Notes: generated from the letters alone by a model not told the origin. A stretch of DNA of 64,000 nt from Brevibacillus massiliensis (GCF_000311785.1 NZ_HE978535.1:304579-368578), one strand, 5' to 3'. Numbered from the stretch's first letter, positions 47,035 to 56,822 are shown. A program made the numbers and translations.

Positions 47035-47827
47035 ACCGACGATTCAATACATCGTGGAAGAAGCGGTTTCCTCGGGGATCGAGGATATCATCATCGTAAC
47101 CGGCAGGGGGAAGCGGGCGATCGAAGATCATTTCGACAAGTCGTATGAACTGGAGGCCAGCCTGCAGGCGAAAAACAGGGAGGCACAGCTGGAGGAGATC
47201 GAACGCATCACCAACATGGTAGAGATTCACTACATCCGGCAAAAAGAGGCGAAGGGACTGGGACATGCAATCTGGTGCGCACGGAAGTTCATCGGGGACG
47301 AACCGTTTGCCGTCCTGCTTGGCGATGATGTGGTCGTAGCGGAAAAGCCGTATTTGCAGTCTCTCATGGACATGTATGAACACTTTCACACGACAATCGT
47401 GGGAGTGCAGCAGGTAGAGGAAGTTGAGGTGGGAAAATATGGAATTGTTGCGGCCAATCTCCTGTTCGGCAGCCCAGGCATCTACTACATCAACGATCTG
47501 ATCGAGAAGCCGTCCCCGAAAGATGCGCCGTCACGTCTGGCGATCATGGGCCGCTACATTCTGCGTCCGGAGATATTTTCCGTTTTGGAGCGGCAGGAAG
47601 CCGGGGCAGGCGGAGAAATCCAGCTGACGGATGCCTTGCGGACGCTCTCCAAACACCAAGCGTTGATGGCTTATGAATGCACAGGGAAGCGCTACGACGT
47701 GGGTACCAAACTCGGCTTCATTGAAGCGACGATCGATTTCGCCCTGCAGCGGCAGGATTTGCGGGATGATGTGGCGCGCCTGTTGATCGGCAGGCTGGAA
47801 AAACTGCAGCTGGTCAGCGAAAAGTAA
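46934..47827 (+). CDS. galU: UTP-glucose-1-phosphate uridylyltransferase
   Basis: The 297-residue enzyme has the nucleotide loop PAAGLGTRFLPATKAQPKEM, LPIVDKPTIQY, the LLGDDVV metal site and GRYILRPEIF near 215, ending with TGKRYDVGTKLGF. It makes UDP-glucose from UTP and Glc-1-P, the entry to UDP-GlcA and UDP-GalA in this operon. ATG at 46934 follows AAAGGAGGGTGG. An in-frame upstream ATG adds unrelated sequence. Confidence 0.94.
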   Translation: MKVRKAIIPAAGLGTRFLPATKAQPKEMLPIVDKPTIQYIVEEAVSSGIEDIIIVTGRGKRAIEDHFDKSYELEASLQAKNREAQLEEIERITNMVEIHYIRQKEAKGLGHAIWCARKFIGDEPFAVLLGDDVVVAEKPYLQSLMDMYEHFHTTIVGVQQVEEVEVGKYGIVAANLLFGSPGIYYINDLIEKPSPKDAPSRLAIMGRYILRPEIFSVLERQEAGAGGEIQLTDALRTLSKHQALMAYECTGKRYDVGTKLGFIEATIDFALQRQDLRDDVARLLIGRLEKLQLVSEK

Positions 47828-47852
47828 AGGAGTCTGCAGGGGGACGAACGGA

Positions 47853-49049
47853 ATGGTGGGGAAGGAAAGGATTTATCTGTCGCCGCCGCATTTGAGCGGA
47901 TGGGAAGAGCGGTTTGTCAGGGACGCGTTTGCCTCTAATTGGGTTGCGCCGCTGGGACCGCAGGTGGATGCATTTGAGCGGGAAGTGGCTGATTACGTCG
48001 GGGCAAAAGGGGGCGTTTCGACAAACACGGGAACGGCGGCCATCCATATGGCCCTGCGCCTCGCCGGAACGGCTGCCCAGGATACGGTGTTTTGCTCTGC
48101 ATTGACCTTTGTCGCGAGCGCCAGCCCCATCCTCTACCTGGGGGCAGCACCTGTGTTCATCGATTCGGAACCGGCAACGTGGAACATGTCCAAAGACGCC
48201 CTGCAGCGGGCCTTTCGCGATGCCGAGCAGGACGGGCGGATGCCCAAAGCGGTGATCGTGGTGAATCTGTACGGCCAAAGTGCCGACCTGGGCCCGATCT
48301 CCGAGATTTGCCGCCGATACAAAGTCCCGTTGATCGAAGATGCCGCGGAGTCGCTGGGAGCCACGTACCGCGGCAAAGCAAGCGGAACGATCGGACAGTT
48401 TGGGATCTACTCCTTTAATGGAAACAAGTTGATCACGACATCAGGCGGCGGCATGCTGGTGTCAAATGATCAGCAAGCGTTGGAGAAAGCGAAATTCTGG
48501 GCGACGCAGGCGAGGGACCCGGCCCGCCATTACCAGCACAGCGAGCTGGGGTACAACTACCGTCTGAGCAACCTGCTGGCTGCCGTCGGACGCGGGCAGC
48601 TGCAGGTCATCGAAGAGAGAATCGCTGCCAGGAGACTGGTCTTCGAACGATACCATCAGGCACTTCATGACATAGAAGGGATAGAGTTTATGCCGGAAGC
48701 GCCATTTGGCAGGGCTACCCGCTGGTTGACTGCCCTCTGGCTGCACCCCGGGCGGTGCGCGGTCACAGCCGGTCAACTGGTGGAAGCGCTGGAGGCGGAG
48801 AACATCGAGGCTCGCCCGGTGTGGAAGCCCCTGCATCTGCAGCCGTTGTTCCAAGGCTGCCGCTACTATCCCCACTCCGCTGGCGAATCTGTTTCGGAAC
48901 GGTTGTTTCAAAACGGAATCTGCCTGCCTTCCGGTTCCAATCTGTCCGAAGCGGCGCAAGAGCGGGTGATCGACTGTGTGAGACGATCACTGCAAAACGG
49001 GCCGGGTGCTCAGGGAGCTATGTTTGAATACGGCAAAGGTGGTAGATAG
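47853..49049 (+). CDS. DegT/DnrJ/EryC1/StrS family sugar aminotransferase
   Basis: The 398-residue PLP enzyme has TNTGTAAIHMAL (phosphate cup), EDAAESLGA with Asp163, and Lys192 in YSFNGNKLITTSGGG forming the internal aldimine. LEDAAES and FNGNKL-type motifs are typical of nucleotide-4-keto-sugar aminotransferases such as PglE. Paired with the CapD/PglF-like dehydratase it would yield a UDP-4-amino-4,6-dideoxy-N-acetylhexosamine. The 25-base gap to galU includes AAAGGAG. No PglD-like acetyltransferase gene is seen in the window. Confidence 0.9.
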   Translation: MVGKERIYLSPPHLSGWEERFVRDAFASNWVAPLGPQVDAFEREVADYVGAKGGVSTNTGTAAIHMALRLAGTAAQDTVFCSALTFVASASPILYLGAAPVFIDSEPATWNMSKDALQRAFRDAEQDGRMPKAVIVVNLYGQSADLGPISEICRRYKVPLIEDAAESLGATYRGKASGTIGQFGIYSFNGNKLITTSGGGMLVSNDQQALEKAKFWATQARDPARHYQHSELGYNYRLSNLLAAVGRGQLQVIEERIAARRLVFERYHQALHDIEGIEFMPEAPFGRATRWLTALWLHPGRCAVTAGQLVEALEAENIEARPVWKPLHLQPLFQGCRYYPHSAGESVSERLFQNGICLPSGSNLSEAAQERVIDCVRRSLQNGPGAQGAMFEYGKGGR

Positions 49050-49054
49050 GGCAC

Positions 49055-50326
49055 ATGTACACCTACGAGCAATTAGCGTGCGCGGATCGTTTATTCGGAT
49101 CCTCCTATTACATTTTTGACAGCGAGAAATTGAAGGAGAATTACCGCAAAATCAATCAGGCGTTTGCCAGCCGCTACCCGCGTTTTTTGATCGGCTACTC
49201 GTACAAGACCAACTACCTGCCGCAGCTCTGCGCCCTCATCAATAAACTGGGCGGATACGCCGAGGTGGTATCCCGGCTGGAGTACGATCTGGCTCTCAAA
49301 ATCGGCGTCGACCCGAGCCGCATCATCTACAACGGCCCCGTAAAGGAGGCAGCAGACATCGAAGCGGCCCTGCACGGCAAAAGCCTGCTCAACCTGGACT
49401 CCTTTTACGAGATCGAACTGGTAAAAAGGTACTGTGAAGCTTATCCCGAGCGGATGGTGAGCGTGGGCCTGCGGGTCAATTTCGACCTGCAGGAAAACGG
49501 GGTCAACCCGCTGCAGGACGGCCGCGAAGCGAGCCGGTTCGGGTTTTGTGTGGAAAACGGGGCCTTTCAACGCGCCGTAGAGGAGCTCTCCCGCATTCCC
49601 AGCCTCAGGATTAGCGGGTTGCATGGCCATTTTTCCAGCGACCGCAGCTTGGCGGTTTACGAAAAGATCGCCGGAAAACTCTGCCAGCTTGCCCGCGTCT
49701 GCCTGCCGGAGACGGTTGAATACATCGATGTCGGCGGCGGCATCTACGGAGAGCTGCCGCCATCTTTTCCGATTCAAAATACGCCGACGTTTGACGATTA
49801 CGCCGAGGCCGTTTGCCGCGTGATGCATGCGGAAATGGCAGCCTATGGACATGTCCCGCTCTTGATCCTGGAACCGGGAATCGCGATGGCTGCCAATGCA
49901 TTTTCATTCGTCTGCAAAGTGATCGACGTCAAAGATGTGAGGGGGCAGACGTTTGTCCTGGTGGACGGAAGCGTCCACAACGTCAAGCCCACCATGCACC
50001 GTCACAACCTGCCGCACCAGATCGTCAGACGACAGAATGGCGGGGAACCGGGGGTGTTTCACGTAGTAGGGTACACCTGCATGGAGAGGGACTGCCTGTT
50101 GCATCAGGTAACGGGTAAGCTGCCCAGGGCGGGGGACTACTTCATCTTTGAAAATACCGGTGCCTACACGATGGTGTTTAATCCGCCGTTTATCAAGGGC
50201 AGGCCTCCGATTGTGCAGCGATGTGAGAACGAATGGCGTGAACTGCGAGGGCGGGAGACGTTGGCCCAATTTTTCAGCGACCAGCTCTACCGCTTTGAGC
50301 CGTTGTCTGTGTCAAAAATTCGCTGA
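49055..50326 (+). CDS. Fold-type III PLP decarboxylase (LysA-like)
   Basis: The 423-residue protein resembles diaminopimelate/ornithine decarboxylases. Lys51 in YSYKTNYLPQLC would bind PLP, the glycine-rich GGGIYGELP binds phosphate, and GYTCMERDCLL and FENTGAYTMVF resemble the active-site Cys and Tyr segments. It sits five bases after the aminotransferase gene and before an ATP-grasp ligase gene, not beside lysine genes, so a special role in polymer decoration is likely. The substrate, possibly an acidic or diamino acid, is unknown. Confidence 0.82.
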   Translation: MYTYEQLACADRLFGSSYYIFDSEKLKENYRKINQAFASRYPRFLIGYSYKTNYLPQLCALINKLGGYAEVVSRLEYDLALKIGVDPSRIIYNGPVKEAADIEAALHGKSLLNLDSFYEIELVKRYCEAYPERMVSVGLRVNFDLQENGVNPLQDGREASRFGFCVENGAFQRAVEELSRIPSLRISGLHGHFSSDRSLAVYEKIAGKLCQLARVCLPETVEYIDVGGGIYGELPPSFPIQNTPTFDDYAEAVCRVMHAEMAAYGHVPLLILEPGIAMAANAFSFVCKVIDVKDVRGQTFVLVDGSVHNVKPTMHRHNLPHQIVRRQNGGEPGVFHVVGYTCMERDCLLHQVTGKLPRAGDYFIFENTGAYTMVFNPPFIKGRPPIVQRCENEWRELRGRETLAQFFSDQLYRFEPLSVSKIR

Positions 50327-50340
50327 TCGGGAGGAGTCCG

Positions 50341-51297
50341 ATGAATATTTTGCTGGCCAGCGTGGGCAGACGGGTGAGACTGCTGCAGTATTTTAAGGCC
50401 GAATGGGCAGATCTGGGGCAAGTGGTGGCCGTGGATTGCGACGTAGCAGCCCCTGCCTTGCACGCGGCGGATCGCTTTGAGATCGTGCCGGGGATTGACT
50501 CTGCCGACTACATAGACACGCTGCTGGAGATATGCAAAAAACATCAGATCGCGGCAGTCCTCTCCTTGATCGACCCGGAGCTGGTGGTGCTGTCGCGCTA
50601 CAAGGAGGCTTTTCTCCGTGAAAAAGTGCAGGTGGTCGTGTCAGATTCGGCTGTGACAGAGATGTGCCTGGACAAGTGGAAGATGTATCAATTCTTCCAG
50701 GCGAGCGGCGTCCCCTGCGTGTCTACGCACCAAGGTTTGGCTTCGGCAGAAGAGGCATTGGCAGCCGGGACCCTTTCCTTTCCGCTGCTGGTAAAGCCAA
50801 GGAAAGGAAGTGCCAGTCAGGGGTTATGCCGGGCGGACAGCCTTTCGGAGCTTCAAACGGCCTGTTCCCATAGCGGCGAAGTCGTGATTCAGCCATATGT
50901 AAGCGGAGATGAATACGGTGTGGACGCTTATATGGACCTGATTTCAGCCGCCCCGGTCGCCATCTTCAGCAAAAAAAAGCTGCGGATGCGGGCCGGAGAG
51001 ACGGACAAATCTCTGGCGGTGAGAGATGAGCGTTTGACAGAACTGGTTCTGAAGACACTGAAAGCCGTAAAGCCGGTTGGGCCGATTGATATCGACTGTT
51101 TTTACACCCCGCAGGGCTTCGTCGTCTCGGAGATGAACCCCCGTTTTGGCGGGGGCTACCCACATGCGCACGAGTGCGGGTTCAATTTTGTCCGCTATCT
51201 CCTGCGGAATTTGCAGGGACGGGCAAATGACAGCCGCCTGACAGGCCAACCGGAGGGGAGTGTCATGCTGAAGTACGACCAGATCATGATCGTATGA
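50341..51297 (+). CDS. ATP-grasp domain ligase
   Basis: The 318-residue protein has the carbamoyl-phosphate-synthase-like ATP-grasp fold. The N-terminal domain starts MNILLASVGRRVRLL, the ATP loop is LLVKPRKGSASQGL (about 148-161), and the metal-binding end is DIDCFYTPQGFVVSEMNPRFGGGYPHAHECG. Such ligases join a carboxylate to an amine via an acyl phosphate. With the aminotransferase and decarboxylase genes just before, it may attach an amino acid or amine to a sugar. Starts 15 bases after the previous stop, with GGGAGGAG upstream. Confidence 0.85.
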   Translation: MNILLASVGRRVRLLQYFKAEWADLGQVVAVDCDVAAPALHAADRFEIVPGIDSADYIDTLLEICKKHQIAAVLSLIDPELVVLSRYKEAFLREKVQVVVSDSAVTEMCLDKWKMYQFFQASGVPCVSTHQGLASAEEALAAGTLSFPLLVKPRKGSASQGLCRADSLSELQTACSHSGEVVIQPYVSGDEYGVDAYMDLISAAPVAIFSKKKLRMRAGETDKSLAVRDERLTELVLKTLKAVKPVGPIDIDCFYTPQGFVVSEMNPRFGGGYPHAHECGFNFVRYLLRNLQGRANDSRLTGQPEGSVMLKYDQIMIV

Positions 51298-51410
51298 GAC
51301 GGTTTTCCAGCCCGTTTCGTAGGTACATAAACCTACATAACATATTCATACAAATATCCCGTGATGTGTAAAGCCTGTGCCGAGAAAATTGAGTCATATG
51401 GGGTGTGATT

Positions 51411-53336
51411 ATGAGTTACAAAAACCGCTTGGTCTTGATGGGACTTTTAGATGCGTGCATTATCTGTCTTGCGGTTGTCCTGGCGTATCAAGTCAGATTT
51501 GATTTTGACATAGGAGCCCCCAATACCTCTGCTTTGCTTTATGCTGCAATCACTCATGTCGCTCTCGGGTTGGCCGGTTTGTACATCACCCGCATGTATC
51601 GCCCCGTGTTGATGTTCGCAAGCGTCGCTGAGTTGATCTCGATTATTAAGCTTGCGACCTTGCTTGAGCTTGGCTGCTTTCTCTTGCAAAGGGGGCTGCA
51701 GTATGTTGTCCCCGCATTTGCCGTTCCCCGCTCCATTTATTTGATCTCATGGGCATTTGTGATGATTGGACTTGGCGGTGCCAGGATGATGTTTAAAATC
51801 ATTACCGCCACTTCGGCCAAATCGCGCCCCAACCTGCGCAGAACCTTGATCGTCGGCGCGGGCAGCGCAGGTGTTTTGGTGGCCAAGGAATTAACCCACT
51901 CCCCGGACTCTGAACAATATCCCGTCGCTTTTATCGACGATGACAAGGCAAAAAGAAATTTGCAGATTTTGGGCTTGCCGGTACTGGGGGGCCGCGAAAA
52001 AATTCCTGAAGTGATCCGACAATACGACATTCAAGACATCATTATCGCGATTCCCTCCGCGACCAAAAAGGAGGTTGCGGAGATCGTGAACATTTGCAAT
52101 CGAATGAAGGTAAGCATCAAGATTCTGCCGAAGGTATCCGACCTGCTTAGCGGAAAAATTTCCATGAAAATGATTCGGGATGTGAAAATTGAAGATTTGC
52201 TTGGCCGGGACCCGGTGGCGGTCGACCTGACCGAGGTGTCCAATTACATCAGCGGCGAGACGGTCCTGGTGACAGGGGCAGGCGGCTCCATCGGCTCGGA
52301 ATTATCCCGGCAAATCGCCCGCCATCAACCGTGGAAGCTGCTCCTGCTCGGCCATAGCGAAAACAGCATCTTTGAGATCGAGTTGGAACTTCGAAAACAG
52401 CATCCCCAGCTGCAGATTGAATCTGTCATTGCCGACGTCAGGGATTGGAGGAGGATGAAAGCGGTTTTTGCCGCTCATCTGCCGAAAGTCGTCTTTCACG
52501 CGGCAGCACATAAACACGTTCCGTTGATGGAGAGAAACCCGGTCGAAGCAATCAAAACCAATATAATAGGAACGAAGAACGTAGCTGAGCTGTCGCACCA
52601 CAACGGCGTTTCCCGCTTCGTCCTGGTCTCAACGGATAAAGCGGTCAATCCCGTCAGCATCATGGGTGTGAGCAAACGGGTTGCGGAGATGTTCGTCCTC
52701 GGTTTGGGCCAAAGGAGTCAGACCAAGTTTGTCGCTGTGCGCTTTGGCAACGTCATGGGCAGCAGCGGGAGCGTCATCCCGATTTTTAAACGGCAGATCC
52801 AGCATGGCGGTCCGGTGACGATCACGCATCCCGAGATGGTTCGCTACTTTATGACGATCCCCGAAGCGGTGCAGCTGATCATCCAGGCTGGTGCGCTGGC
52901 GTCCGGCAGCGAAATTTTCATCCTTGACATGGGCAAGCCGATCAAAATCGATAAATTGGCCCGGGACCTGATTCGGCTGTCCGGGTTTGAGCCGGAAGTT
53001 GACATTAAAGTCATTTACACCGGGATTCGTCCGGGTGAAAAACTGTACGAGGAGCTTTTGACGAACGAAGAGGGGATCGCAGCTACCAGGCATGGCAGGA
53101 TTTTTGTGGAAAAACAGCTTCAGATTACCTGGCATGAGTTTTTGCGTGATCTCGATCAATTGGAACAACTGGTTGAGAATGAAGTGGAAGAGCGATTCGA
53201 CCTGGGGATGAAGCAGCTGCTGCAGAAGATCGTTCCCAATTATCAGGCGCCGTTCTCAGCCGAACAACAAGAGAAAGTGCTGCAGGTGCAAAACAGTTCC
53301 CACCATGCGAAAGTGGAAATTGTCACGAATGTGTAG
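51411..53336 (+). CDS. Membrane-bound nucleotide-sugar 4,6-dehydratase (CapD/PglF/WbpM-like)
   Basis: The 641-residue protein has four N-terminal membrane segments, a first Rossmann-like domain (RTLIVGAGSAGVLVAKEL) and a catalytic SDR domain with GAGGSIGSELSRQI near 285. The active site is STDKAVNPVSIMGVSKRVAE, the Ser-Met-Lys form of large UDP-GlcNAc 4,6-dehydratases. It makes UDP-4-keto-6-deoxy-GlcNAc, the substrate for the DegT enzyme encoded upstream. ATG at 51411 follows GGGGTGTG. The 113-bp gap before it has a weak hairpin, GTAGGT with ACCTAC at 51319-51336. Confidence 0.9.
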   Translation: MSYKNRLVLMGLLDACIICLAVVLAYQVRFDFDIGAPNTSALLYAAITHVALGLAGLYITRMYRPVLMFASVAELISIIKLATLLELGCFLLQRGLQYVVPAFAVPRSIYLISWAFVMIGLGGARMMFKIITATSAKSRPNLRRTLIVGAGSAGVLVAKELTHSPDSEQYPVAFIDDDKAKRNLQILGLPVLGGREKIPEVIRQYDIQDIIIAIPSATKKEVAEIVNICNRMKVSIKILPKVSDLLSGKISMKMIRDVKIEDLLGRDPVAVDLTEVSNYISGETVLVTGAGGSIGSELSRQIARHQPWKLLLLGHSENSIFEIELELRKQHPQLQIESVIADVRDWRRMKAVFAAHLPKVVFHAAAHKHVPLMERNPVEAIKTNIIGTKNVAELSHHNGVSRFVLVSTDKAVNPVSIMGVSKRVAEMFVLGLGQRSQTKFVAVRFGNVMGSSGSVIPIFKRQIQHGGPVTITHPEMVRYFMTIPEAVQLIIQAGALASGSEIFILDMGKPIKIDKLARDLIRLSGFEPEVDIKVIYTGIRPGEKLYEELLTNEEGIAATRHGRIFVEKQLQITWHEFLRDLDQLEQLVENEVEERFDLGMKQLLQKIVPNYQAPFSAEQQEKVLQVQNSSHHAKVEIVTNV

Positions 53337-53354
53337 CCTAAGAGGGGCGGCCCT

Positions 53355-54296
53355 ATGAGAACATGGATGAAAATAGCGATTTGTACAGCTGCACTGCTTG
53401 CGGCAGGAGCGGCGGGGTATGTCTACTACTTGTACCATGCCGTGGAGAAAACAGCAGCTCAAATGTACCAGCCGCTTCAAGCGGCAAAGTCAGAGCTGAG
53501 GACTCAGAAAGCCTCCGTGCAAAAACAGCAGCCCATATCCGTCCTGCTATTAGGCGTCGACGAGCGGGAAAACGACCGCGGCCGCTCCGATGCGATCATT
53601 CTCGCTGCAGTAAACCCTGCCGGGGGTCAGACCACTCTGGTCAATATTCCCCGCGATACCCGGACGAAGATAGCGGACCGCGGGACTGTTGACAAAATCA
53701 ACCACGCCTATGCGTTTGGCGGTGTTGACATGGCAGTGAAAACGGCCGAGCAATTTTTTCAGGTCCCGATCGACTATTACATTTCTGTCAATATGGAAGG
53801 GTTTGAACAGGTGATTGACGCCTTGGGCGGGGTCGACGTGGAGAACGAGATGAGTTTTTCTTATGAGGACCACACGTTTCCCCAAGGGCCGCTGCACCTG
53901 GACGGCAGCGCTGCCCTGGCCTATGCCAGGATGCGCTATGACGATCCCCGGGGAGATTTGGGCAGGAACAGCCGGCAGCGGCAAATTGTGAAAAGCATGT
54001 TGAAACAGGTTGGACGGCCAGATATCGTGACAAAGGCAAAAAGCGTGCTGGACCAATTGGGCCGAAACGTCAAGACCAATGTGACCTTTTCCGAATGGAA
54101 GGACATGCTGCAGGACTACCGCTTCGCCTTCGAACAGGTGAATTCGATCGAAATGGCCGGGGAAGGCAGCATCATCGATGGGATCTACTATTATATCGTG
54201 GACCAGGATGAACAAACACGGATACAATCAGAGCTTCAAAACCAGCTCGAACTGGACAAAACCCCGCCGCCTCCCCCCGCTGGAGCCATACCGTAG
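53355..54296 (+). CDS. LytR-CpsA-Psr (LCP) family protein
   Basis: The 313-residue protein has an N-terminal signal anchor (about 5-27) and an extracellular LCP domain. Hallmarks are SVLLLGVDERENDRGRSDAI, NIPRDTRTKI, KINHAYAFGG and YARMRYDDPRGDLGRNSRQRQIV, which hold the Arg and Asp residues that bind polyprenyl-pyrophosphate and magnesium. LCP proteins transfer polymers from the lipid carrier to peptidoglycan. As the last gene of the operon it may anchor the exopolysaccharide to the wall. The C-terminus ends with a proline run. Confidence 0.9.
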   Translation: MRTWMKIAICTAALLAAGAAGYVYYLYHAVEKTAAQMYQPLQAAKSELRTQKASVQKQQPISVLLLGVDERENDRGRSDAIILAAVNPAGGQTTLVNIPRDTRTKIADRGTVDKINHAYAFGGVDMAVKTAEQFFQVPIDYYISVNMEGFEQVIDALGGVDVENEMSFSYEDHTFPQGPLHLDGSAALAYARMRYDDPRGDLGRNSRQRQIVKSMLKQVGRPDIVTKAKSVLDQLGRNVKTNVTFSEWKDMLQDYRFAFEQVNSIEMAGEGSIIDGIYYYIVDQDEQTRIQSELQNQLELDKTPPPPPAGAIP

Positions 54297-54404
54297 CGCC
54301 ATATCCGCCAGACGGTTGGTCTTTGTATTTGTCGGTAGATTCTGACAGGATATCGTGTTACCTTTAAGGAAGGAGAGCCTGTTACCGAAAAGGAGCGAGA
54401 TCTG

Positions 54405-55232
54405 ATGAAGCACATGAGCGACTGTACCGTTCTTCACAACCAAGTAAAAATGCCCTGGCTCGGCCTTGGCGTATACAAGATACCGGATGGCGAAGAAGTC
54501 CGAGGGGCCGTTCGATTTGCCCTTGAACACGGGTATCGCAGCATTGACACGGCTGCGCTTTACGACAACGAAGCCGGAGTGGGCCAGGCTGTCAAAGAAT
54601 CGGGTTTGCGGCGTGAAGATTTGTTCATCACGACAAAAGTGTGGAACACAGACCAGGGGTACGAATCGACCCTGGCCGCCTTTGAGACGAGCCGGAAAAA
54701 ATTGGCGATGGACACGATCGACCTGTACCTGATCCACTGGCCGGTCAAAGGGAAGTACAAAGAGACCTGGAAAGCCCTCGAGAAGCTGTACAAAGAAGGC
54801 TGGGTCAGGGCAATCGGGGTCAGCAATTTCCACGTCCATCACTTGGAAGACCTGCTCGTCGACTGTGAGATCAAGCCGATGGTCAACCAGGTGGAGTACC
54901 ATCCGCTGCTGTCCCAGCAGGAACTTCGCCGTTTTTGCCAGGCACAGGGAATCCAGCTGGAGGCGTGGAGCCCGCTCGCCAGGGGACAGATCTTGAACAA
55001 TTCGACCGTACAGGCGATTGCAGCCAAGCATCAGAAGACCCCGGCTCAGATCGTCCTTCGCTGGGACCTGCAGAACGGCGTGGTGACGATACCCAAATCG
55101 AGCCGTGCAGAGCGAATTGCTGAAAACGCCGGGATCTTTGACTTTGTCCTGTCCGCCGATGACATGGCCGCTTTGGACGGGTTGAACGAGAATAAACGCG
55201 TTGGACAAGACCCCGACAATTTCAACTTTTAA
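54405..55232 (+). CDS. Aldo/keto reductase
   Basis: The 275-residue AKR has [11 protein letters not shown], the catalytic tetrad Asp/Tyr/Lys/His in [11 protein letters not shown] (Asp and Tyr), [10 protein letters not shown] (Lys) and YLIHWPVKG (His), and the C-terminal [21 protein letters not shown] for NADPH. This is the YtbE/YvgN type that reduces glyoxals and other aldehydes. The ATG at 54405 follows AAAAGGAGCGAGATCTG. It has its own terminator, so it is separate from the polysaccharide operon. Confidence 0.92.
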   Translation: MKHMSDCTVLHNQVKMPWLGLGVYKIPDGEEVRGAVRFALEHGYRSIDTAALYDNEAGVGQAVKESGLRREDLFITTKVWNTDQGYESTLAAFETSRKKLAMDTIDLYLIHWPVKGKYKETWKALEKLYKEGWVRAIGVSNFHVHHLEDLLVDCEIKPMVNQVEYHPLLSQQELRRFCQAQGIQLEAWSPLARGQILNNSTVQAIAAKHQKTPAQIVLRWDLQNGVVTIPKSSRAERIAENAGIFDFVLSADDMAALDGLNENKRVGQDPDNFNF

Positions 55233-55259
55233 AGGAGGCGCCTGCTGCCTCCTTTTTCT
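55231..55259 (+). terminator. Rho-independent terminator after the aldo/keto reductase gene
   Basis: AAAGGAGGC at 55231-55239 pairs with GCCTCCTTT at 55247-55255, followed by T residues. The stem overlaps the stop codon. Confidence 0.8.
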
Positions 55260-55427
55260 TTGCCGCATGGCATATCTCAACCCCCTTATGAGACGGTCCC
55301 GATCCCTCCCCTTGTTTTCTTTTCCCGGTGAGACGTGTATAATGTTGTCTGTATATTGTAAAAATTATAAAAACAGGACGCGCAAATCAGCTCAGCTTGA
55401 AACGAGACTGAAAAAGGTGGGGGATGT

Positions 55428-56822
55428 ATGCAACAGAATCAATCCGGTTTTATTCGTACATTATCGCGATTTGATGTGCTGGCATTGGCCTTTGGCGCGA
55501 TTATCGGCTGGGGCTGGGTGGTTTTGTCCAGCGATTGGATCCTTTCGGCAGGCTCGATCGGAGCGATGCTGGCGTTTTTGATCGGCGGAATCATCGTTTT
55601 TTTCGTGGGGTTGACCTATGCCGAGCTGACCTCGGCCATGCCAAAAGTTGGCGGAGAGCACGAATATACCTTGCGAGCGATGGGAATAAGAGCTTCTTTT
55701 GTCACGTCATGGGCGATAGCTTTGGGCTATATTTCCGTCGTCGCCTTTGAAGCCGTGGCGCTGCCGACTGTCACGGAGTACCTCTTTCCGAATTATCAAG
55801 TCGGGTACATGTGGACGATAGCGGGCTGGGATGTCTACTTTTCCTGGGTCGTCGTCGGAATGGCAGGCTCGGTGTTTATCGCATGGCTCAATTACATCGG
55901 CGTTAAGCCGGCTGCTGTGTTTCAATTGATCTGCACGGTTTTGATCCTCGTTGCAGGCGGGCTGTTATTCGCCGGATCGGCGGTCGGCGGCAACCCGGCC
56001 AATCTGCAGCCGTTATTTGTCGGCGGGTTCAGCGGCATCGCGGGGGTGTTGATGGTGACGCCGTTCATGTTTGTCGGATTTGACGTGATTCCGCAGGCTG
56101 CAGAAGAGATCAATATACCGGCCAAGCAAGTGGGCAAGCTGCTGCTTGCATCCGTCATCATGGGCATCGTCTTTTACATTGCGGTAATTTTCGGCGTCGC
56201 CAATGGACTCGACAAGGCTGCGCTGGAAAAGTCCAATTTGGCTTCCGCGGATGCGATGCAGACGGTCTTCAACAGCGCCTTGTTCGGGAAAATATTGATC
56301 CTGGGCGGCATCGGCGGGATTTTGACGAGCTGGAACGCGTTTTTCATCGGCGGCAGCCGCATCTTGTACGCCATGGCCGAATCCGGGATGCTGCCAAGCT
56401 GGCTGGGGAGGTTGCATCCCAAATACAAAACGCCGTCAAACGCCATTCTGTTTATCGGAATCCTCTCTTTCCTTGCGCCGCTGTTCGGCAGAAAGATGCT
56501 GGTATGGTTGAGCGACGCCGGCAGTTTTAATATCGTGATCACGTATTTGATGGTATCACTGGCATTTGTGATCCTGCGCAAAAAAGCACCGGATATGCCG
56601 AGGCCTTTTTGCGCCGGCAAGAGCAGCGCGGTGGGAGTCATCGCCGTTGTCCTCAGCTTTTTCCTCGCGGTGCTGTATTTGCCGGGGATGCCGGCCGCAC
56701 TGGTCTGGCCCTATGAATGGGTGATGGCGATTGTCTGGTGGGTCATCGGCGTGATTCTGATGATGCGCTTGCCAAACACGCCGGCGCATACCCGCGCGAC
56801 AATCCCCGCGGATTCGGAATAA
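55428..56822 (+). CDS. APC family amino acid permease
   Basis: The 464-residue protein has about 12 membrane segments. Typical APC features are the first helix FGAIIGWGWVVLSSDWI, the TYAELTSAMPKVGGEHEYTLRAMG block and FMFVGFDVIPQAAEEINIP in helix 6. It imports an amino acid or related amine by cation symport; substrate unknown. The start at 55428 follows AAAGGTGGGGGATGT. A TATAAT at 55338-55343 is a possible promoter element. A terminator follows, so the gene is monocistronic. Confidence 0.9.
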   Translation: MQQNQSGFIRTLSRFDVLALAFGAIIGWGWVVLSSDWILSAGSIGAMLAFLIGGIIVFFVGLTYAELTSAMPKVGGEHEYTLRAMGIRASFVTSWAIALGYISVVAFEAVALPTVTEYLFPNYQVGYMWTIAGWDVYFSWVVVGMAGSVFIAWLNYIGVKPAAVFQLICTVLILVAGGLLFAGSAVGGNPANLQPLFVGGFSGIAGVLMVTPFMFVGFDVIPQAAEEINIPAKQVGKLLLASVIMGIVFYIAVIFGVANGLDKAALEKSNLASADAMQTVFNSALFGKILILGGIGGILTSWNAFFIGGSRILYAMAESGMLPSWLGRLHPKYKTPSNAILFIGILSFLAPLFGRKMLVWLSDAGSFNIVITYLMVSLAFVILRKKAPDMPRPFCAGKSSAVGVIAVVLSFFLAVLYLPGMPAALVWPYEWVMAIVWWVIGVILMMRLPNTPAHTRATIPADSE

